Shown here one piece after another: positions 24,962-38,906 of a stretch of 64,000 nt of DNA. The translations under genes and the position numbers were made by a program. The DNA is taken from positions 29,844-93,843 of the forward strand of contig JADWOT020001284.1 of the NCBI GenBank assembly GCA_036345935.2, written 5' to 3'. The notes below the pieces were generated by a model, which was not told the DNA's origin, did no database searches, and saw nothing but the letters and a program-made list of their open reading frames with translations. How positions within the stretch are numbered: the stretch's first letter is position 1; each line of letters begins with the position of its first letter. Source of the DNA: Taenia hydatigena (lineage: Eukaryota; Platyhelminthes; Cestoda; Cyclophyllidea; Taeniidae).

Positions 24962-27900
24962 GTAGAGGAAGCGCTCTTCATTCTTCATGTTTTGTTTTCT
25001 TGTCCTTAGTGGGCTCGCCTTATCCATTTCTATCCTCCGGGCGTAGGCGGCTTTTGATCAACATGTGCGCTGCACAAATGGAGGCATTTGAATTTCAGCG
25101 AATTGACACTTGAAATCCCGTGGGTCACGTCGCAGCTTCTGGTATGCACTTCGCAAAGAATTTCCCATGTTACAATACTTAAGTGGAAATAGAGTGGCCG
25201 CATAGCTTCCATAGGCAGATGCCTGTCACCATGAACATTCTCCAATCGACGGTGGCTCAGCGAACTATTTTAAATCAAGCACAATGCACTACCACTCTTT
25301 ATTGAAAGGCATTAAAATTTTTGTGCATTTTGATTGTTGCATGTTTTAGAGACAGGAATCCTAACAGATAGGATCTATTAGAAGCGAGACTACTTGCATG
25401 CTTCGTCTGCATTTGTATCGCATGCACAAGCACGTAGAGACTTTTTGACTATTACGGCGAAATGGTGTCAATCTTTCCAGCCACCTCTATAAGTTTATAG
25501 CAGTAACGACTTTTCGGCTTGCAATGGCTGCAAACGAAATCATATGGCTATTGCTTTTGACCTCAAAATGGATTAAAGCACCTAAATATGTGCAGTAGGC
25601 AAAGCAATGGAAACAAGTCGAATGTCGAAGTTGAAGCATTTGTAGTGCTTAGTTGCAAATTCGAGAAAAGAACTTGAGGCTACCATGCCGGTATGTATGC
25701 GTTTTCACTTACATTTACAGCTGGTGCAGTTTGAGATCCCATGAATTCAGCTTACGATGCCGTACTTCTAATAGAATCTGGTGATCACACTGTGATAAAT
25801 TAACAATTGTGATGCAAATACTTTATAGTGCGTGATGCAAAGTGGCATAGGATACAGGGTGCGATGCATACTGTGAAAAAAATTGAGTTAAAAATCTGTC
25901 GGCAATAAATGGGACCGTGCGATTAAATAGTGCCACGTGCAGCAATCGCAACGTCTGCAGTAATTTTTATCCACCGCTTTGTAGCATTTGGAAGGTTTGG
26001 AGCAAAAACAGAAAATCGTCAAGATAGTGCTTTTAATGCAAATTTTTTCTACGAAGCGGAAAAAACGCTAAGATGGGTACCACTACGCCGTCTAATGGGA
26101 TAAAGCAGGCCCTTTAGGAGCCAAAAGGTTTGATGATTGATAAGAGATTGCATGCCTAAAGCTTCAACAGACTTACGGATAAGTGCGAATGGCAGTGTAA
26201 AAACATGCAGAATACGAAAAGACATTTTAAATGCACAAGTAAATATGGAAGGACAAAGCACTTATTGGACCCAGAAGCATTCATAACTCAATATTTATTA
26301 TTAAAGAAAGGAAGAGATTGGCAAAATAACAGGGTGCATTTAAGCATAGTAAGGTCCCCCCACTCAGCAACAGCGTTTGCACAGTTTAAATTAGTATAGA
26401 GCCTGCGGTAAGCGGTTACTTCTCTTCCCACGGTCACTGAGGTAATGAATGGTAGTGTCACGATGGAAGAACATCTTGCCAGAACTATTCTAAACATTGA
26501 ATGAAATCTTGCAAATTTCTACGAGGTCTTCCCCTCTTCAACTTCACTTCCGAGTTCAGGTTGTTTTGGATTTCATTCCGGCTTCCTCTTCTTCCTTTCG
26601 ATCTAAATGTTATTTGCGATAAAAATAAAGGCAAGATTCTTACAGCAAATGCGGAAAAGTAACTTGTCAAAGCCTTTAAATAGGAATAGCGCTAAGAAGA
26701 CTAGTAAAAACAACAGGAAAACAAACAAGAGCCTTTAAATTGATCATTAGCAGGAGCAAGTGAACTCAAATTACTGTATGTGTTGACTGATACACAACTC
26801 AAAAATCAGTTGATTTTGGCTTGCGACGGCTTACACGTGCAAACTAAGAAAGTACTTTACCGCTTTTAATTGCAAGTAATGGAACAGAGAACGGGAGACA
26901 ACGTATATAATTGGGTCGTGTTTCATGTTTTGAGCTTCATTAAAATGACTTCGGTAATGTGGAGACAGTAACATTGGCGCTTTTGCAAAATCTCCGTCGA
27001 TTGCTGGCAAATCCTTTTGAAGTAAGATGAGAGCAAGTGCATCATTCCACATAAGGTAATTAAAAAAACAGCAGCATCTTGCGGTGATGATGCTTGTGAC
27101 GCATGCCATAAATACTTTTACTAAAAGACCTCGTGCAATTTTAAGATTAGTGCACAGACATCACGAGGCTTAGTTTCAAAAAAGCCGCTCCATCATCTTA
27201 TAGTAGCCTAGGCGACGCAAGCGTTTATCTAGCGATAAGAATTGTGAAGGCACTAACTAAACTTATTGTTGGGTTTGGTTTAAGTTTGAATGCTACTTAA
27301 GCAAAAAACGCTGTAGAATGTCAAGATTTGCCATTTTGAAGACTCACTGGCAACTGACAGCAGAGTTGGCCGGTTCCATCTTTTCTATGAGCTTAAAGTC
27401 CGCGTTGCAAGAGCATTTAATTCCCTTTTTGTATCTTGTTATATGTATTTGCATGAATCCATAAGAGGTTTGTCTAAATGACAAACAAACCTAGCAACAT
27501 AAATAGGGCGGTTGAGGGGTAGAACTTGAATTGACCGTCAAATGTGATGCCTTTATTACTGATTAAATCCGTAGAAATGCTGAGTTGATCAGGCGGGTCC
27601 GATTAGCGTTAGGGCTAACATGTATGGCAACGCATAAGGCGCCTTATCCAAGCTTGTCATAATTTAGCCTAGTTTGCCAATCTTATCCATTCTCACTTAG
27701 TCCAATCTAGTCGGATCTTGCCAAACAGATACTTGCGCACCGTTCTACAGTGCTTCCGCAGTAGGACATGAATATTTAGCAAGTCGTTTTACTTCAGCAG
27801 GTCTCCTGATGCAGCTACTTATTTGGGGATGTAGAGCATGCTCGAGATAAGGAAAGCAACTCCGGCGCAGCAAGTGTAGTGCATCGAAAGTTTTGCAATC

Positions 27901-30900
27901 GCACTTCACTGGAATAAAACAACCTATCATTTGAGACCTAATCTCAATCGTTTACAGATCGAAATGCATGTAATACGGTTCAGCGTTCTGTTATAGCACA
28001 TTTTAGTGCAGTCGTATAGCGTAAAATGCTACTGTTTTACAAACCTGCCTTATTTGCATCTTTGCAAGTTAATAGCTAAGCCCTATTGAGATCAGTTTCA
28101 GGTCAAATTGAAAAATCTTGAGGCGCAGTGCATTTGGACCTAGTGGCTATTGTTTTAGGTGTGTAAACATACGCTGTTTAAACAACCAGTCAAAGCTTAG
28201 TGCCATTCAGTACTTTCAATGGTCGTGGAACGCGGTGTTAAGTCCTTTTTACGCCTTGCCTCGAAGGCTTCTAACCATAACACTATAGTTGTTAAATAGC
28301 TTAAATTGACTGGGATTGTGTACTTATTTCGCAGATGCGGACATCGTAGCATCTCGTAGAAGGCAATTTCACTGCTCATTAACAACGATAACCTTAAGAT
28401 TTAAGAGTGAAGTCAGGCCGCCCTTCAATGTGTGCATGATGAAATTAAATGCAATTAAATGCAATTTATCCTTACTTGGGTAATGTACAAATTGATGTCA
28501 AAGGCCGAATTCTGATCCCTAATCGATCGTTATAGAGCCCATGCTTAACAAATTATGAACCGTCAGATGCGACACAGTTTTGTGGAATTCACATCCTATA
28601 TTGCCTTCAAATGATCGGTGGTGATTTAGATAAGTCTTCAAGAAAAAAATCATGTAATCTTAGTGTAGCAATGGGTCCAATTTACCGACGAGATGGGAAG
28701 CACTCACTACTAATGACCTTGAAAATGATGGCAATTGATCTAACTTAAGGACTCGTTTTGCCTTACAAAATACATGATCCGCAATTGAGATGTATCCTGG
28801 AAGCAGAAAACAGTTACTTTGCATGTGTCGTTTGGTATACAGGGCCACCTGACTAAGTTTGAAACATTTTTTGGAGGAAAATCTCCATCACATATTCAGT
28901 ATAATTTCTTTTCATTTGCATTTCACTCCATCTTGCCTTTAAGTCGGAAGTGATAACAACGACTTTTATCCATTTTCCTCAAATATCACCACCTCTTCAA
29001 ATCTGGAAATGAAGCGTTCCGGCTCCACTACAGATATAGCTCACATTAGTCGTCATCTAACAATGCAATATCATACTCCTTTGTAATAATCGCTATCTAT
29101 GGCATTAAAAAATTCTTGGCTGCATTATTTAAAAAGACCCGTTTTCCTTCTGTCCTTTACATCCTAGTTCCATTTAATAGACCTGTCACTGTCGCGGCTC
29201 CTGATAGTTGATTGACAGGACGTAAGTTCTGGCTTGTCAGTGCCTCCACTTTCCTAAGATTCGAGGTAAGTCTAGACATCATCAGGCTTTTTAGGTGTGT
29301 AACATTTCTTCAGCAGGTCATTGTAGATTGGCAGACCTCCCACTTACTTTGGCGACATGTGTAAGCCCAGCGTTTACTTACTGCCTCTATTCCGGTCACT
29401 TGATGCCCACGTAGACCTTGTTTATACCTTATACATTTTGTCCTTCGTCACTGATGCGCCAGACTACGGTCTTTTTAAGCCACTGCGCAGAGAAGACTAA
29501 GAGTTCAGGCATTTTATTCAGCTTGTCCTTTCTGTTTGCAATAAGCCAGTCTACGATGCTCACGGGAGGTATTTAAGTCGCGAAAACAAATTTCTTTAAG
29601 TCGCCAAGAGTTGGCGGGAGGGGGTGGAAGTGCCAAAGTCGGGCCTATATTCTTAAATTTGTCCTCCCTTATGCCCAGACAAATCTGAATGCAGGGCTTA
29701 AGTACACTGAGGACCGTTGAGAGATCAAAAGAACATTTGGAATTTGTGTGTGATTGAAGAAGGCCCAGCTGGCTTTGGTCGCAACTCAAAAAAATGAAAA
29801 TGTCAAAAAGCCGTATGCAAATGTTTTATAAGTGAAAGAGTGCAACTATTCAGGCTTCATTGAGAGATAGGTGAGTTTCCGTGCATACACATCAATGTCG
29901 TTGCTACAACGCCTTAGGGATGAAGGTCTCGCCATCGGTGAGAACATGCCCAGTATTTACAGCTAAGCTAAGAAGTTCCATATCCTTTACTGAAAAAATT
30001 GCATACCTGCAGAAATGAATCCGAGTTTTGTTTAAAAAGGCCATTTCTCCGGAAGATAAAATGTCGCACTTCATGGTCCCGTAATTATTTTGTTTATTCA
30101 CGAGAAAAATTTTGGTCCCCAGAGGCCGCGCTTACGCTTCTGACTGTGCTGATGGCCTCCTAGTCCATCTGCAGGAAAGTAAATTTCATGCTTTTTTAAG
30201 CCACTTTAGCTTATTACGGCATCGATGAGGGATCGAGGTAGTAAGTTTATGGCACAGGCCCGCTCACTGATGCTTTGAAAAATCGTACCAGTTGACAGCT
30301 CTTAATGACCACCACACTAAAAATAAGGTGCGCTACATCACAAACAAATGGAAATTAATTGACCAAAATGACAAGTTAGGCTGATACAGTCTCTGAAAGT
30401 CAATAGAGTGTGCTTTACAAGCATCGCACGATTCAGCACTGTTATATGAAGGTGCTCTGACATTGATATGTAACCATCTACAGATAATCTATTAAAACGG
30501 AAAATGCTGGGAAACCGTACTGAATCTTTCCTTGATTGTCTATAGTTTCAATGCTTAGAAAAAAGCAATACTCAATATAATTAACAACAAATTCAGTTGC
30601 CGCATGGATTTAAAGTGCCTCCATTTGCGTCAGCCTTCTTCTGTCTACAACTCACCTAAGCATTATGCCAAACATCTATCCATTCCTTGTCATTTTTATC
30701 ACTGCCCATGTAGCCCTTGTCCAGTAGCGCCTTATTAACCCATTGGTCTTGTTCAAATATTTTATCTATGCGTCGATTATGACTTTCAGGACCAACCCAG
30801 AAGTTCAATTTTTGAATTACTGGGAATCGCATTGATCCTTCTAACCAGTTTATTTGAGGCTCTTAAGACAAAATTTTCTAACTTAGGACTACACGCTTGC

Positions 30901-31065
30901 TTAAATCTTCCAAAGTAAATACAGAATTATTTTTGAATATGATATCTTCATTGGATAAACAGGGCCGCAGTTTGGATTTGTTAATGCTTATAGGCCTTAA
31001 ATTAAATAAAATCGATCCTATTTTTAAAACCACCTATACTTAGATTTATTTGCATAATTCGCCAG
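24962..31065. other. Large non-coding stretch
   Basis: Six kilobases without a supported exon. Minus-strand open runs at 26831-27109 and 29514-29789 are fairly protein-like but have no clear splice sites. A decamer-type degenerate repeat is listed separately at 27655-27727. Confidence 0.35.
27655..27727. repeat. Degenerate ~10-bp tandem repeat
   Basis: Successive ~10-nt units such as TAGCCTAGTT, TTAGTCCAAT and CTAGTCGGAT recur. On the minus strand the consensus is close to GATTGGACTA. The same motif, in the other orientation, builds 46573-46625. Confidence 0.4.
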
Positions 31066-31245
31066 ATTCAGTCACTGAAAGTGTGCACAGTCCAATAGTA
31101 AAGTCCGAAGAGGTGATTAGGAATGTTAGTTGTGCTTTGAACAAGCTCACGGCAACAAAGTTGCATATATCTAAGAAGTGTGTGTCATTTAATGAGTGCA
31201 ACACTATTTTTCATCTACATTTTATTTTAAAAAATGTGAATAAAG
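31066..31245 (+). CDS. Candidate exon, 59 codons, unknown function
   Basis: A GCCAG acceptor ends at 31065 and the segment ends at AAAG|GTAAAG. The frame reads SVTESVHSPIVKSEEVIRN... through HISKKCVSFNECN to LKNVNK. It enters and leaves in phase 1. The frame stays open to a stop at 31368-31370, so the donor is not certain. The next candidate (31532 onward) starts in the matching phase. Family not recognised. Confidence 0.35.
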
Positions 31246-31531
31246 GTAAAGACTTACGAGAACAAGAATTATCTCAAAGCAGCCGATTAGAAGAATGCGG
31301 CCTGTGGACCGGACTTGCTCACCTGCCCTGTGGACCCTTTTGTTTACTCCTCATCTGTGTTCCGATTTAGACCGTGTTTGCTAATACCTTCTCCCTTATC
31401 TTTATTTTTTATACTACGTCGCCTTTCCTTTATACACTCAGCAAAAATTACTGCTGAGTGATATTACTATGAAAGCGGGTCTGGAAACCCACATTTTATT
31501 CCTCCTTCCCTTCTTACTTGCACTTTGCCAG

Positions 31532-31650
31532 TGGTGAACCAGCTGCCGCCTACTTTAAAGGATTTGTGCCTTGTGATGTCTAAGAAAACACCATTAGTGT
31601 CCGTTATTGAGCACTCGTTTCTTCGCCTCTGTGCATTGCGTCATCAGTAG
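31532..31650 (+). CDS. Candidate exon following a strong pyrimidine tract
   Basis: The tract TCCTCCTTCCCTTCTTACTTG leads to TTTGCCAG at 31531. Entering in phase 1, as the 31066-31245 exon requires, gives VNQLPPTLKDLCLVMSKK and continues open to about 31650. The 3' boundary is unclear: GTGTCC near 31597 and GTAGCG near 31649 are both weak. The intervening intron would be 286 nt. Confidence 0.3.
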
Positions 31651-32906
31651 CGATGGGCGGAATACCAGGCGACTAGATGCATGAGTTGGTGATTGATTAT
31701 TTGGATAGATGACTGATTACTAGTGGAAAAAATTGCGCATCTGAGGCCAGTAATGGCTGATTTAATTCCTTAGATATGGCCAGGATAGTTTGAAGTCCTG
31801 ATTTAAATATTTTGCAAATTTTTGTGGAGGTCTATAATATTTGTGGATGTGGTTTCGTCCCTTATGCAGACGTTGAGGCTAAAATCAGGGTGCTGATCAT
31901 CGGTTGCTTTAATGGTCTCGTTGTTAAGGGCCTGCTTTTGGTGTCTCAAGCAAACGCTATGGGTGGTTAAAGAGTGAAGCAATATGAACTTGATAGTTTA
32001 AATGGTGTAAGACAGGCCATATAAAATGCATTGAGATGGAATCATGAGTGTCTGAAAGCGCCAATTTGTCGGCTATGCATTTTAAAATAAATATGCCTCC
32101 ATTATAAAGCACTAGCCCTGACTGATATTCCGAGTCTGGTGATCAAAAGAACTGCTTTGCTTCTTTCCTCCTTAGAGTTGAGACCTCCGCAACATGAATT
32201 GGTTTTAACTTAGGCCAAAGAAAGTTCGCTTAACTTTTCTTGCAAAAGAAATGCATAAACCAAGAATCTGTTCATCGATTCTTACACTGATTTATCCTTC
32301 CGTCACGATTGGAAGCTCGGTGGGTGATATTTTCTATAATTCACTATTTTCTTGTTCGTTTTGGCAATGAAAGATTTATTTAGTCAGATTGTGCATGCTT
32401 TGTGGTAGAGAATTTAAACATGATCCCATTTATGTTTTGTTTATCTCTAACTTACGGCAACCATTGTTGATATGAAATCTTAAAATACGAACGGGTCCTC
32501 CGTCTTCACCAGACTGTACTTAAAAACTTTGTGGGGTTCTACGACGCTATTCCTAGAAGAAAAATATTGAAGCATTTATTCTTGCTAAAGGGACTGTTAA
32601 TCTGAGCCAAAGCCTAGAGAAATTTAACCGCCATTTTCTTCGCAGTCATCTAAATACGTTCCTTTGCACCTGCCGCAGTGTTTAATAAATGCCCTACATA
32701 CTACTTTATCCTAAGTGGCTCGGAAAAACTTTAGTTTACTTTGTCATCATGTGTTCAGATGCATTCAGTGATAACTTGCGCTCCTGAATTCTGCAGGTTC
32801 GTTTAGGCTAAGTCGTCCTCACTTTGATTCCCTTTATTTTACTTAACAACTCATGTTACAGAAACAAAATCAGTAGTAAATGTAGCTTGCCGTGCGCCTA
32901 GACGCC
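31651..32906. other. No gene recognised
   Basis: A+T-rich DNA without supported features. Confidence 0.4.
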
Positions 32907-33266
32907 TTATAGTAAGCAAAGCCAAACCAGACTAGGTTGGATGAGGAATAGCTGGGTCAGACCAGATTCGGCCATCTGTTTGGCATACAAAGGTCGCAGA
33001 TCTTTTTGCACACCATCATTCTGATTGTGCTTCATTTGCTCCATGGCATTTACAGGAAAGGGTAAGAGGTCAGTGATGCTATTAATCTTGTCTCTCCGAA
33101 CATTTGGGATGATCATAAGCATGCAGAGGCCATTAAAACCATCAGATCGGGAACTGTTATGCATCCCCATGTCTCTTAATGCTCTCCTAACTTTCACTCT
33201 AGGGTCACTGCTTTGACTCTTCCTTATGAAACCAATTTTTACCGACCAGAGCGATGGCAGGGGCAC
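32907..33266 (-). CDS. Open reading segment, 119 codons, unknown
   Basis: The minus strand stays open for 119 codons (PSLWSVKIGFIRKSQSSD, then VRRALRDMGMHNSSRSDGF, ...). Composition is protein-like, with charged and polar residues mixed. No clear donor or acceptor frames it. Together with the open segment at 33744-33953 on the same strand, it could be part of a minus-strand gene or an old decayed element. The opposite strand also has an open run (33025-33216), but less protein-like. Confidence 0.25.
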   Translation of the reverse strand: MPLPSLWSVKIGFIRKSQSSDPRVKVRRALRDMGMHNSSRSDGFNGLCMLMIIPNVRRDKINSITDLLPFPVNAMEQMKHNQNDGVQKDLRPLYAKQMAESGLTQLFLIQPSLVWLCLL

Positions 33267-33865
33267 TTACGACTTAGGCAGACAAATGTGGTGGTACAAA
33301 AATGCCACCACCCTCCTCAGACTGACCATATCTCATCCTCGCACACTGCCGGCTGAGCACGCAGGTGCAACAACTAATATTTTCAATAACATGATAGTCG
33401 AGATGTTGCATTGACCTGAAAGAAGATCTCATCAACTTATCATGCTGTGACATGAAAAGTCAGCATGCCCTCAAATCAGCATCTGTTTGATTTTACTAAC
33501 TCTGCATCGGTGCTGGTTTTGGCCAAAAAAGTGGACAGGACTCATCCCCTCTGTCACAATTGTATTCAAAGAGGACCATCATTTATCTCGTGCATCTTAA
33601 CCTTCTTTACCTCTTCACCCACTTACTCATTCTCATCCCTCTTCTTTAAACAGGCATTCGCGTTCCTTCTTATCATGTCTGGGCAACTCCCATTGCGCCA
33701 TTCCTACTTCATTCTTTCCACTCGCATTCATCTGGAATTTCGGTTACACCATAGCTGATGTCCGCGACGGCGGATCCTTTACTGCCTCTGACCGTAATCC
33801 TCTCATTGAATGACTTCCAGATGAGATGAAATTAAACATCTGCTGGAATCTGATGAACTTCATAC

Positions 33866-33952
33866 CAGTTGTTTCTTTTAACTCCTCTTCTTTCACATGA
33901 TCAGATGCCTGGACTGCCTTGGGCAGATTATATTTCGTTAACCCAAATATCA
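33866..33952 (-). CDS. Candidate minus-strand exon
   Basis: On the minus strand a CTCTCTTTTTTACAACCC tract leads to an AG acceptor at 33953-33954. The segment reads IFGLTKYNLPKAVQASDHVK then EEELKETT and meets GTATGA. It is 87 nt long, with phase 1 at both ends. The frame continues open to 33744, so the donor is tentative. Confidence 0.3.
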
Positions 33953-33966
33953 CTGATGTTAGGGTT

Positions 33967-35699
33967 GTAAAAAAGAGAGCTCCTACCTTTCATCAAGGCA
34001 GATAAAATGTCTGTCACTGACCACGCAATGCAGAAAATGCACAAATGGAACCCTAAAATAGATTAAAAAGCGTAAATATTAGGCAGGCAAATAAAAAGGG
34101 AGCAAGGAAGCAGGACAAGCTTGTCATCATCTTGGTCGTCAGCGTGATAATGTGAAATGGCCGACTTACTTAAACGACTGCTTCACCATTCGAAAGCCGG
34201 CTTTCGGTTACTACCAGATCGCACTTGCAAAACATGTATTTCGAAGAAAGCAACTGCCATTACGACCAAAACGGATTCAATGCTTAATGTTTGATTAAAG
34301 TTTCTCTACTTTCTGCGCACCAACACCTCGGAAATAAATTTAGAGACAGCTCTTGCTTTCTGCAGTAGCTACATGCGTAACTTATTGCATTCTTTGATTG
34401 CCATTACACATCTCGCTGGTGGCATAGAGACCTATGATTTGCCTCTGCTAATGACTGCCGGAATTCTACTAATTATGGAATTGAAAACACGTTATAGCGA
34501 TACTGCAAGCAAACATACAAAAGGAATAACTACTGCTTTTAACACATGAAAGTGGTAGGCAAATGAGATTATGTTAATCAGCGAAAAGTGGCCACAACAG
34601 CAAAGACTAACGGCAACGCAATAAGAAATAAGACACCAAGCAACTGCAGCCAAAAATCAACTCAGCAGCATTTTTAACCTACCCAAAATGCAGTAGCAGA
34701 GATTTCAGCTGTGAAAGCATCCAAAACCTAGTTGCATAATACCTTCTCATCTTTCTGGCTTGCGTTTTGTTCCTAACAATATTTCATATGCCCACCGACC
34801 AGATTGCGATAACTTATAATCGCTTTTGCTTTTATTGGGAATCAGTTTAGCATATAGCAAGTATTTTTAAGCTTAATAAGGTTTCTTTCCTCAAGATACT
34901 AGCTTTTGAATGGTAGGTTGTTGGCATTTTTGATCCGTGTTATGCTAAAATAGGCCAAACAGAGCCCTAGAGCCATGTGGCTCTCTACGTGCTGCTTGAA
35001 ATTGACAAGCTGTTGACATGATTTCCCTGCCATGCCTGCGCGATGGATTTTCCTAGGCATGCAGTCACATTACTGAGAAGTTCGTGAACTTCAGACGCTG
35101 GCAACCTCTTAGTTGAGAGTCGAAGAAATTGTCCCTTAGGTAAGCAGTATTCATTTCACCCTGAGAGTTTGCATGTAAGGAGCACAACATTTTGCAATTT
35201 CGGCTCAAATATATTGCAAATGAAAAATTCGTCCATGTTGCAAATTTGAGCAGACGCATTTAATTCCCCAGGTTATGCAGTGAATTCAGCTGACCCTACT
35301 TAAAGTCGAAGGTGATGGGAACCCAGCCTTGTGCATTAAGGGACTCGGTCCTGGTCAACACTGTCCGTAACTTAAACTTGTCGGAGAGCAGAATAGCATG
35401 GGCGTCAAGGGACCTGTAAAATTTGGAGAACCTTTCAAGTCAGCTTCTACAAGCTGATTAAGGTACTGTCACAGGCAAAATATATTGCTAAAAGATGGAA
35501 ACCGCATCGTCGGTGGTCAAAATCCATAGGATGAAGAAATTTGGAAACCATCGATTGGGAAAAATTAGACTGTATTGTCTACTTCATACTATCCCCCAGT
35601 TTTTTCAAGCTATGAGCGTCAACAATCTCTTGCTGGCGCCTATCCATCTGATGAAGTGTGCCAGTGGTAGCGAAAGTCCTTTTCATTTCTCATTTACAG
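33967..35699. other. No gene recognised
   Basis: Non-coding-looking DNA. An open run starting at 35495 (+) leads into the micro-exon candidate at 35700 but is not otherwise supported. Confidence 0.35.
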
Positions 35700-35713
35700 T
35701 ATTATGGACGCCT
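35700..35713 (+). CDS. Candidate 14-nt micro-exon
   Basis: CTTTTCATTTCTCATTTACAG is an excellent acceptor, and 14 nt later CCT|GTGAGTG is an excellent donor. The pairing is too close for an ordinary exon. Alternatively the donor belongs to a longer open segment beginning near 35495 and the acceptor is fortuitous. Confidence 0.2.
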
Positions 35714-38700
35714 GTGAGTGCTTGAACACGTAGAAGGTTGGCTATCCAGATCATGGTGACTACATGAGGTAACTATGCTAACAAGATGTGCATAGTTAGT
35801 CTGTGTTTCACTGGATGGAATTAAAGGCTTCATGCTATGTTTCCAGAAGTAGGGTAACTGAGTTTTTTATTTGGGTTGAGCATAACGGCCGGATTAGTTC
35901 TTACTTCACTTCATTGCAATGAAGGAGGCGCAGTAACACATTAATGGGATGAAATGATTAAGAAGAGCATAAGGGGTAATAAGAGGATATTTAAGCACTC
36001 ATGGAAATGGTATTGGGCTAGAAGCTGAGAGAGGGTAACAAGACATAAAGTGTTGCGTGCCCTTTGCCAGTTAGGAAGTGCCAATTTGCCCTATGGCTAG
36101 CAGTAATCTTTAATATCAGAAATGAAAAGAAGTCAATTAACCTTAGTAGCTTTTTTCGCTGATTTTAAGCGTCGAAAGTAGTTGTCATGCTTTGATGTCG
36201 TACGAATGATAAAGCAGATCACCAAGTCTAGTTTTGCCCATTGAGATCTTACTTACCCTAACCCTATTTCTTTTACTTACTAGTGCTTCTACAATAGACA
36301 AACGATAATAAAAAAGACTTTTGATCTAACTCAATTATGGTGTGCACTGGCTTTACTATCTCCTGAAATTTGCTCGATAAGAAAACCTCTAGAAGGAACA
36401 TCATGAAGTCTGCTGTTCTGACGAAGGACGCGTGCAAATCACACCCTTTTATGGCTTTACAGAGACGGAGAAGCAGATAAAAATGATGGAGATGCAGAGA
36501 AGTCAGGTGTATTTTACTCTTTTTAGGGTGCCTCAAAGGAGCGTGTGCAATGTTATGGTAACATTTGGTAAAATTAGTTGGATGTTCAATTCGAAGTTGA
36601 GAAATGCTTGAATTACTACAAAGCACAGCGTCCACCCTGGCCTAAAAGCATCATCCTGCTAACCAGTGCAATATTTGTAGACTAAGTCAATCTATTCGAT
36701 TTTATCTTCTCCCTGTTTTATTTTGTCGCCTTATCTGCCAGTATGCTGATTTCCTATCTCGCATAAAAGACCAGTTTCTCCGTGCAGGGAGTCTGGAAAA
36801 TTGCCCGTGCGAGGAACTGGAAATGGTTCCTTTTTCATTACTACGTTTAGCTTCCTAAAGCACACAAATAACCGTAGCAAAAATGAGGTTGGTTGTGAAT
36901 AAGATTGCTTAAAGACCTCACCCTAATTATCCCTTCGACCATAAGGATAACTTCCTCCAACGGATGAGATGAAATTTGTCAGATTAGCAGTCAAATGAGT
37001 CTATATCTGCCGAGATCGATCTCCAATGCACAAAGCTTGGATTAATTCACGACATTTGAAGAACTTATTTAGGCATTCAAATTTTTGCATTTGTCTTACC
37101 GCCCTTATTTCCCCATGACGGGTGGATTGATTCAGTGGGAAACTTTCTTAATTTTGGTAATCGGGTGGGTGCGGTGATCATGGCTGCACTAGTTCAGAGC
37201 ACACTTCGTTTTCTTAACGCATGCAAACAGTTTGACTAGTGTCTTTTATTAAAAAGACCTAGCACCAACGCTCGGGCTGATCGCGCCGCCTGAAGCATAC
37301 CACAGTCCTCATCATCCCTAAAGCAGGTTGCACTCGGAATTGATGGTAGTCATCTCACCATAAAACTACCTCATTAGCAATGCCTACTTTGTACTTAAGT
37401 AATCACTGCTCATTACAGCTAGATAGATCCGTGTAAATCTATAACACATGCCGCGTACAATGATGGCATTTACACACTAACAAAATGAAGCTATGCTGAT
37501 GATGGCGTGTGCGGATGCCATCCATAAGGTAAGCACTGGAAACGGCAGTGAAGGACAGGAAAACTGATGTGAATCCCGTGTGCATGAGTGAATCACTGTG
37601 GTGAGACAGATTCAGCCAACGCTGATCTCTTGACGGACCAGTCGTCATCGATCTGTGGATCGAGAGAGGTGCTCTAAATGTACATTCCCCTGGTCTTTGT
37701 TCCTCTCTTAATGCGCTGAAAATAAAACATGCTCAAGCATTTATCATCCACTTCTTCCAAGGAAATCGTTGCCAAGTTTGGAGAGACAGAGCGTCCTACC
37801 TTTGAATATATTTTTGTTGCGAACATAACGAATGGACATTGACTGGGAAGAAGTAATAGGCAAATGGGTTGTTGAGGCAGTTAGTCATGTGCTTGGCAAA
37901 TATTTAGAAATTGGCTCAAAGAGATACGTAAAATATCATAGTGGTTGTATTAATGAGTAGAAGACAAGTAACCAAAGGCGAACATTTTAGACGACTTGAT
38001 AACTAACCACGAAAAGAGGGTAACTGCTTAAAATACAAGCAAACACCTTTTTTTGAGATGCAAACAGGCATTGTGCGGGGTGTTTTCAAGAAAATCTTTT
38101 CTATTCTTCATACCGCTACTCCTTTTGTAAATGCGATGACACAAAAACTGTGTTGCTAAAAGCTGCGGGATAATGATCGCAAAATTATACTGCAACAGAA
38201 CAGGTAGTAGTTCCAAGTATTGCACTAAAGCATGGTCTCAATATTACTCTTCGACATTTACAGAATTTGATGCGGAAGGACTCGATTAAACTATCCTTTC
38301 TTTGTTACTATCAAGACATGAGCTAGAAGTAATTAACAAAGCAACTTTCTCCCTACGCCAGAAATGCAGGCTAAATTTAATTGCTATTGCTGCGATATTC
38401 CCCTCGTAGCCTCACAGTGGTCAAGTGACATTGGTCACGGAGCCCTTGGACTGAAACCACGTGTAAAATTAGCTAATGGCGGATAATGGAAAGGCCACGA
38501 TTATTGTCATGGAATTCCGGCGACTACAAAATCTCCGCAGAAGTGCGTCCTGAAAGCTTTGGTGCCACGCATCAATTTAGCTAATCTTAGGTGTCACTTC
38601 TGCAGACTATGAGTCTAAATTGAGTTTATAAACAGTGTAATAATCCTCTGAATATTTCCCAGATTATACACTGGCCACCTAGTTGCGAGATCAAACTCAT

Positions 38701-38906
38701 TTGCGACTGGGTCAATGAGACTAAATTAAAATGTCAGGCTATGTATTTGCCGTTATGGAATATTTTAGTGTAATCGGTTCTTCGTTCGTAAAGCTAGGAT
38801 AGAGGACTAATGGAATAATGAAATAAATTGAACAGCGTATTCGATAAAAGTGAATATTGAGCTGTAACATTTGGAGTAGGTGATGTTGTTGCTAGTTTGC
38901 GCAGAG
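35714..38906. other. No gene recognised
   Basis: Three kilobases of A+T-rich sequence with short open runs on both strands (the longest is 36273-36635, minus, 120 codons, leucine/histidine-rich) and no convincing boundaries. Confidence 0.35.

Noticed and set aside
33645..33755. Strong acceptor after CTCTTCTTTAAACAG
   Set aside because: The following open frame meets no usable donor before its stop, so no exon can be defined.
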